A DNA stretch of 25,585 bases from JAJTFW01 sp031421935 (GTDB taxonomy: Bacteria > Bacteroidota > Bacteroidia > AKYH767-A > OLB10), in the NCBI GenBank assembly GCA_031421935.1, contig JANOPQ010000059.1, positions 1 to 25,585 of the forward strand, written 5' to 3'. Of this stretch, positions 21,919 to 25,585 are shown piece by piece. Under the pieces are notes generated by a model. The model was not told where the DNA came from, ran no database searches, and was given only the letters and a program-made list of their open reading frames with translations. How positions within the stretch are numbered: the stretch's first letter is position 1; every line of letters begins with the position of its first letter. The position numbers and the translations under genes were made by a program.

Positions 21919-23838
21919 ATGCATCAGGTTAAAGCCGGACCCCTCCTCGACAAAATTCAGTTTCCTGCTGATCTTCGAAAATTATCGGAAGATCAGTTAG
22001 AGCAAGTTAGTCAGGAGTTGCGTCAGTATATTATTGATATTGTATCGGTTAACGGCGGACATTTTGGAGCAAGCTTAGGAGTGGTGGAATTAACCGTTGC
22101 CCTGCATTATGCTTTTAATACCCCCAAAGATCAACTTGTTTGGGATGTAGGTCACCAAGCTTACGGACATAAAATCCTCACTGGTCGCAGAGATCTTTTC
22201 CATACCAACCGTATCTATAAAGGGTTGAGTGGATTCCCTAAACGTTCGGAGAGCGAATACGATACTTTCGGAGTAGGACATAGTTCAACATCCATCTCAG
22301 CAGCACTTGGAATGGCGGTGGCTTCCCGACTTAAAGGCGATAAAAAACGTCAGCACGTAGCCGTGATTGGTGATGGTGCTATGACAGCCGGGTTAGCTTT
22401 TGAAGGATTAAATCACGGAGGCGTAGAAAATTCAAATTTATTAGTTGTGCTCAACGATAATTGCATGAGTATCGATCCCAATGTAGGAGCGCTGAAAGAG
22501 TATCTCACCGATATAACGACTAGTCGTACCTACAATAAAATGAAAGACGAGGTTTGGAAGATTTTAGGAGTGATCTCTAAATTCGGACCGAATGCACAAG
22601 CTGTTGCTTCTAAGGTAGAAAGTACCATGAAGAGCGCATTGCTTAAGCAAAGTAATATGTTTGAGTCGTTGAAGTTTCGTTACTTCGGGCCTATCGACGG
22701 ACACGATGTAAATCACTTAGTAAAAGTGATGAATGATCTCAAGAAAATTCCTGGTCCTAAAATTTTGCATGTTCTTACAGTGAAAGGAAAGGGTTTTGAG
22801 TTGGCAGAGAAAGATCAAACCAAATGGCATGCTCCCGGATTGTTTGATAAAATTACCGGTGAAATTGTTAAACCGATTAACGTTGCACCTCAGCCTCCCA
22901 AGTATCAAGATGTTTTTGGACATACGATGGTAGAGTTGGCAGAGATGAATAATAAAATTGTAGGAATTACGCCGGCAATGCCTTCGGGATGTTCGTTGAA
23001 CATTATGATGAAAGCTATGCCCGATCGCGCTTTCGATGTAGGTATTGCCGAGCAACATGCAGTAACTTTCTCTGCAGGATTAGCAACTCAAGGCATGATT
23101 CCCTTTTGTAATATTTACTCAAGCTTTATGCAGCGTGCTTACGATCAAGTGGTGCACGATGTAGCCTTGCAAAATTTGCATGTTGTATTTTGCCTCGATC
23201 GTGGAGGAATTGCGGGTGCTGATGGACCTACTCATCATGGTTCGTTCGATTTGGCTTTCTTTAGATGCATTCCGAATATGGTGGTGTCTGCTCCAATGAA
23301 TGAACAAGAGTTACGTAACTTAATGTATACCGCAAGTCATCCAGGAATGGGGCCATTTTCCATACGTTATCCGAGAGGAAACGGTGTAATGCTTGATTGG
23401 CGCAAACCTTTTGAAGCGATTCCAGTTGGTAAAGGAAGAAAGATTCGTGGAGGAGAAAAAGTGGCGATTTTATCCATTGGTCATCCAGGTAATTTTGCAG
23501 TTCAAGCTTGTGATCAATTAGCTGAAGAAGGATTGTATCCGGCGCACTACGATATGCGTTTTGTGAAGCCGTTAGATGCAGCTTTATTGCATGAAATATT
23601 TTCAGAGTTCAAGCACATTATTACCGTGGAAGATGGATGCATTCAAGGTGGATTTGGTAGCGCCATCGCCGAATTTATGATTGATCATAACTACAGTTCA
23701 CAAATTCAACGCTTAGGGATTCCCGATGCATGGATTGAGCACGGTGAACAAAAAGAACTTTATCGCGAATGTAATTTTGATGCACAAGCTATTTGTTCTG
23801 CTGTACGTGAATTGATGCCCGAGAAAACAATTGCTTAG
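21919..23838 (+). CDS. dxs: 1-deoxy-D-xylulose-5-phosphate synthase
   Basis: Condenses pyruvate and glyceraldehyde 3-phosphate with thiamine diphosphate (ThDP), the first step of the non-mevalonate isoprenoid pathway. 639 residues from the ATG at 21919, the normal size. Seen in order: the N-terminal signature DVGHQAYGHKILTGRRD; the ThDP/Mg2+ motif VIGDGAMTAGLAFEGLNHGG...LLVVLNDN; the catalytic glutamate in VGIAEQHAVTFSAGLA; GPTHHGSFDLAFFRCIPNMVV; and the C-terminal transketolase domain (IRGGEKVAILSIGHPG...VEDGCIQGGFGSAIAEF). Transcribed alone, with its own promoter and a leader of about 12 nt. No other pathway gene is nearby. Confidence 0.97.
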   Translation: MHQVKAGPLLDKIQFPADLRKLSEDQLEQVSQELRQYIIDIVSVNGGHFGASLGVVELTVALHYAFNTPKDQLVWDVGHQAYGHKILTGRRDLFHTNRIYKGLSGFPKRSESEYDTFGVGHSSTSISAALGMAVASRLKGDKKRQHVAVIGDGAMTAGLAFEGLNHGGVENSNLLVVLNDNCMSIDPNVGALKEYLTDITTSRTYNKMKDEVWKILGVISKFGPNAQAVASKVESTMKSALLKQSNMFESLKFRYFGPIDGHDVNHLVKVMNDLKKIPGPKILHVLTVKGKGFELAEKDQTKWHAPGLFDKITGEIVKPINVAPQPPKYQDVFGHTMVELAEMNNKIVGITPAMPSGCSLNIMMKAMPDRAFDVGIAEQHAVTFSAGLATQGMIPFCNIYSSFMQRAYDQVVHDVALQNLHVVFCLDRGGIAGADGPTHHGSFDLAFFRCIPNMVVSAPMNEQELRNLMYTASHPGMGPFSIRYPRGNGVMLDWRKPFEAIPVGKGRKIRGGEKVAILSIGHPGNFAVQACDQLAEEGLYPAHYDMRFVKPLDAALLHEIFSEFKHIITVEDGCIQGGFGSAIAEFMIDHNYSSQIQRLGIPDAWIEHGEQKELYRECNFDAQAICSAVRELMPEKTIA

Positions 23839-23879
23839 TCGAAAGACATCGCATTATCTATATAATTTTGTTCCTCAAA

Positions 23880-23948
23880 CTTAGCGCCTCTGCGCCTTTG
23901 CGAGAAAAAAAGCGTCGGAGCCTTAGCGAGAAAATTTAGCGAAGAGAA
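23880..23948. repeat. Octad-like repeat (CTTAGCGC/CTCTGCGC/CTTTGCGA)
   Basis: Three 8-bp units are followed by two TTAGCGA-containing copies (CTTAGCGAGAAAA, TTTAGCGAAGAGAAAA), starting about 40 bp after the dxs stop. From memory this text recurs in intergenic regions of many Bacteroidota genomes. Function unknown. Confidence 0.6.
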
Positions 23949-23994
23949 AAATGTATACGTAGGCGATTTGAATGATGCAAGCCTTTAATTCAAG

Positions 23995-24013
23995 CCTCTC
24001 CCTAGCCCTCTCC
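23995..24013 (+). repeat. Left half of the IS target repeat
   Basis: CCTCTCCCTAGCCCTCTCC directly precedes the IS110-family element. With the right flank AGAAGGAGAGG (25575-25585) it restores a near-palindrome (CCCTCTCC-AGA-AGGAGAGG), a REP-like site split by the insertion. Confidence 0.6.
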
Positions 24014-24021
24014 AGAGGCCG

Positions 24022-24055
24022 TATGTTTGTAAAGCATAAGTTCCAGAATATTATT
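24022..24055 (+). repeat. Left subterminal inverted repeat of the IS
   Basis: Begins TATGTTTGTAAAGCATAAG and ends CAGAATATTATT. Pairs with the right repeat over its whole length with few changes. Separated from the presumed core AG by six bases (AGGCCG). Confidence 0.85.
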
Positions 24056-24098
24056 AGTTTTAGATACGAACTAAACAATAATAAACCGAAACTTATGC
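24034..24098 (+). promoter_or_regulatory. Long hairpin covering the recombinase start codon
   Basis: GCATAAGTT (24034-24042) pairs with AACTTATGC (24090-24098), which contains the ATG at 24095. An inner arm starting at TATTATT 24049-24055 pairs with the ATAATA-rich stretch 24068-24080 region, with small bulges. Transcripts entering from outside would hide the start codon, as known for several other IS elements that suppress read-through expression. Confidence 0.6.
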
Positions 24099-25174
24099 AA
24101 GCACAAAATAACAAATTGGATTTTAATGGACAAAACATTTATGTTGGATTTGATGTTCATTTGAAGAGTTGGAAAGTAACTATTATGACTGAAAAATTGC
24201 TTCATAAAACTTTCTCTCAAGATCCGAACCCAGAGATTTTATACGATTACTTGTATAAAAATTTTCCTGGTGCAACATATTATTCTGCGTATGAGGCTGG
24301 ATTTTGTGGATATTGGGTACATAATCGTTTAAAAGCATTAGGAATAAATTCTATGGTAGTAAATCCAGCAGATATACCGACCACACATAAAGAGAAAGTG
24401 CTGAAGGAAGATTCACGAGATAGCAGGAAAATTGCTCGGGAATTACGAAACGGAAATTTAACGCCTATATATGTTCCTAATTTAAAAACGCTTGAGGATA
24501 GAAGTTTGGTTCGGAATCGCGCAGCGTTGGTTAAAGATTTGGCTAGAAATAAAAACAGGGTAAAGTCATTTCTTCATTTTTATGGTATAAAGTTGCCAGA
24601 AAAATTTAATAATTCAACTAAAAATTGGTCCAATCAATTTGTCAATTGGTTGGATTCAATTGAAATGGAAGAATTAAGTGGAAAGCAGGCACTAGAGGGT
24701 CTTGTTTTATCTAGCAAGAATTTAAGAGCCTCAGTATTGCAAACAACGAAGCATATAACAGAGCTATCAAAAACAGAGGTATATAAAAGTAATGTCCAAC
24801 TTTTAAGAAGTATCCCTGGCATAGGACTACTAACTGCAATGATGATAATGACTGAACTCGAAGATATAAGTCGGTTTAAAAATTTTGACTCCTTTTGCGG
24901 GTTTATTGGATTGATTCCATCTACACATTCAAGTGGGGAAAAAGAAGTGATAGGAGAAATTACATCTAGAGGACATAGTGTATTAAGAAGTGCTATAATA
25001 GAAAGTGCTTGGGTAGCGGCAAGACATGATCCTGCGCTAACTAAAAGTTATCATGAATTATGTAGACGAATGGAGCCCAACAAAGCAATAATTAGAATAG
25101 CAAGAAAATTATTAAGTAGACTTAGATATGTATTAAAAGAGAAAAAAGAGTATGTGTGTTCTGTAGTAAAATAA
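24095..25174 (+). CDS. IS110-family recombinase/transposase (DEDD)
   Basis: 359 residues from the ATG at 24095 (MQAQNNKLDFNGQNIYVGFDVHLKSW). Upstream ATGs at 23972 and 24023 lie outside the element or in its end and are less likely. The N-terminal RuvC-like domain has D20 (YVGFDVH), E67 (SAYEAGF), D106 and D109 (KEDSRDSRK), the DEDD set. A coiled linker (about 140-240) follows, then the C-terminal Transposase_20 domain with LLRSIPGIGLLTAMMIMTEL and the block PSTHSSGEKEVIGEITSRGHSVLR, which carries the catalytic serine typical of the family. Intact, so the element may be active. In this family the recombinase is directed by a bridge RNA from the non-coding end of the element; a candidate lies 30 nt downstream. 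Confidence 0.96.
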   Translation: MQAQNNKLDFNGQNIYVGFDVHLKSWKVTIMTEKLLHKTFSQDPNPEILYDYLYKNFPGATYYSAYEAGFCGYWVHNRLKALGINSMVVNPADIPTTHKEKVLKEDSRDSRKIARELRNGNLTPIYVPNLKTLEDRSLVRNRAALVKDLARNKNRVKSFLHFYGIKLPEKFNNSTKNWSNQFVNWLDSIEMEELSGKQALEGLVLSSKNLRASVLQTTKHITELSKTEVYKSNVQLLRSIPGIGLLTAMMIMTELEDISRFKNFDSFCGFIGLIPSTHSSGEKEVIGEITSRGHSVLRSAIIESAWVAARHDPALTKSYHELCRRMEPNKAIIRIARKLLSRLRYVLKEKKEYVCSVVK

Positions 25175-25204
25175 TAAACAATTTCTATGAAACAAATTGA
25201 ATTA

Positions 25205-25334
25205 GTGAGACTGCTAACCTCTCCTTGTAGCGCCGTTCAATCGGTGTCCACTATCCAAAGGCCGCAGCTCACTTTCTATAAAAATTAAAGCACGGCAATG
25301 CGACCCAAAATAAAAATTGGTTTCGCTTATAGAA
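25205..25334 (+). ncRNA. Predicted bridge RNA core (target-binding and donor-binding loops)
   Basis: Loop 1: stem 25205-25214 with 25264-25272 (nine pairs, one bulged A), apical hairpin 25231-25235 with 25242-25246, and an internal loop with arms 25215-25230 and 25247-25263. The 5' arm contains CCTCTCCTT (25218-25226), the exact complement of the right flank AAGGAGAGG (25577-25585). The 3' arm contains CTATCCA (25251-25257), matching CTCTCCA of the left flank (24008-24014) at 6 of 7 bases. Loop 2: perfect 8-bp stem 25274-25281 with 25327-25334, inner stem GCGA 25300-25303 with TCGC 25323-25326, and an arm with ACGGC (25292-25296), complementary to GCCGT of the left end (24018-24022). The order target loop then donor loop follows known bridge RNAs. 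RNA ends and promoter not determined. Confidence 0.65.
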
Positions 25335-25427
25335 GGATATTTTATAGTAATTGTTTCAAGAAATAGAAGCAAATAAAACTTGTTGGAAAAATGAGTTTTA
25401 TAAGCCATAATAGACAATAAATTAATC

Positions 25428-25453
25428 AAAAAAGCCCCTATAAAAAGAGGCTT
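25428..25453 (-). terminator. Minus-strand intrinsic terminator within the IS right end
   Basis: On the minus strand AAGCC (25453-25449) pairs with GGCTT (25436-25432), the stem extends with one mismatch, and six T follow. It would stop transcripts entering the element from its right side. Confidence 0.55.
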
Positions 25454-25470
25454 AGTGTATATTTACGTCA

Positions 25471-25527
25471 TAAACCCTATTGCTGATGGGTTGCTCTCCA
25501 GCAGAGCCCACTTCCTCTTTGGGTTTA
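25471..25527 (+). other. Structured segment near the IS right end with a second guide-like 8-mer
   Basis: TAAACCC (25471-25477) pairs with GGGTTTA (25521-25527). Inside, TGGG 25487-25490 with CCCA 25507-25510 and CTCT 25494-25497 with AGAG 25503-25506 form a hairpin. CTCTCCAG (25494-25501) equals the left flank plus core (24008-24015). It may be a further part of the guide RNA or a site bound by the recombinase. Confidence 0.4.
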
Positions 25528-25544
25528 CTCAGTAAAAATAGTAA

Positions 25545-25575
25545 AATAATAGTCTGAAACTTGTTTTACAACATA
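25545..25575 (-). repeat. Right subterminal inverted repeat of the IS
   Basis: Its complement begins TATGTTGTAAAACAAGTTT and ends CAGACTATTATT, matching the left repeat at 24022-24055. It reaches right to the boundary with the target flank. Confidence 0.85.
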
Positions 25576-25585
25576 GAAGGAGAGG

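Larger units (their letters stand above)
24014..25576 (+). mobile_element. Complete IS110-family (IS1111-like) insertion element, about 1.56 kb
   Basis: Ends are set by imperfect subterminal inverted repeats: 24022-24055 (TATGTTTGTAAAGCATAAG...) against the complement of 25545-25575 (TATGTTGTAAAACAAGTTT...), with about 28 identities, 3 mismatches and 3 gap bases. AG(A) occurs at both boundaries (24014-24016 and 25575-25577), a plausible shared core dinucleotide. The long non-coding part (about 400 bp) is downstream of the recombinase gene, as in the IS1111 group. Contains one intact recombinase gene, a start-codon hairpin and a predicted bridge RNA. Exact boundaries are good to a few bases only. 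Confidence 0.85.

Noticed and set aside
23880..23948. dxs terminator
   Set aside because: No stable hairpin followed by T-run; the text is a repeated octad motif.
23972..24094. N-terminal extension of the IS110 recombinase to the ATG at 23972 or 24023
   Set aside because: The first lies outside the element in the target flank; both add residues that the family lacks. Homologues, from memory, start MQAQN.

Overview
The window is an AT-rich chromosomal segment of a member of the Bacteroidota. Four things point there: Bacteroidota-type promoters (−33 TTG/TTTG, −7 TAnnTTTG) before several genes, little Shine-Dalgarno signal, two secreted proteins ending in type IX secretion (T9SS) sorting domains with SprB/PKD repeats, and the neighbourhood asnS–rpoN–PAP2-like–lysS. 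I cannot place it below phylum from sequence alone.

Layout. Positions 1-2870, minus strand: a 16-copy TCTAACA array running into the stop codon of nrdA (eukaryote-like class I ribonucleotide reductase large subunit), with a long leader that can fold into a three-way junction. 3160-3447: a 288-bp MITE-like element with 20-bp inverted repeats and a 6-bp target duplication, carrying two long palindromes. 3503-5112, minus: aldo/keto reductase and a lipoprotein. 5181-10636, plus: a secreted SGNH-type esterase and a 1357-residue M4 metalloprotease. 10697-14141, minus: a TonB-plug/CarboxypepD_reg-like exported protein, an M28 peptidase with PDZ domain, and an outer-membrane barrel protein. 14708-20484, minus: lysS, PAP2-like membrane protein, rpoN, asnS. 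20604-21454, minus: an AbiE-type toxin–antitoxin pair. 21919-23838, plus: dxs. 24014-25576, plus: a complete IS110-family (IS1111-like) element.

The most notable region is the right end. The IS110-family element has recognisable ends (about 34-bp imperfect subterminal inverted repeats) and sits inside a near-palindrome (CCTCTCC-AGA-AGGAGAGG). Downstream of the recombinase gene it carries two consecutive stem–loops laid out like a bridge RNA. One arm of the first internal loop is an exact 9-nt complement of the right flank, the other arm matches the left flank at 6 of 7 positions, and the second loop carries a 5-nt complement of the element's left end. This amounts to a predicted guide RNA whose guides read its own insertion site.

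The second theme is a set of 7- and 8-bp tandem arrays with different units. At nrdA, the aldo/keto reductase gene and lysS, the final repeat unit itself supplies the stop codon. A third is that −7 promoter elements lie only 4-18 nt before several start codons, which implies leaderless or very short-leader mRNAs and rules out apparent TTG starts at dxs and lysS.
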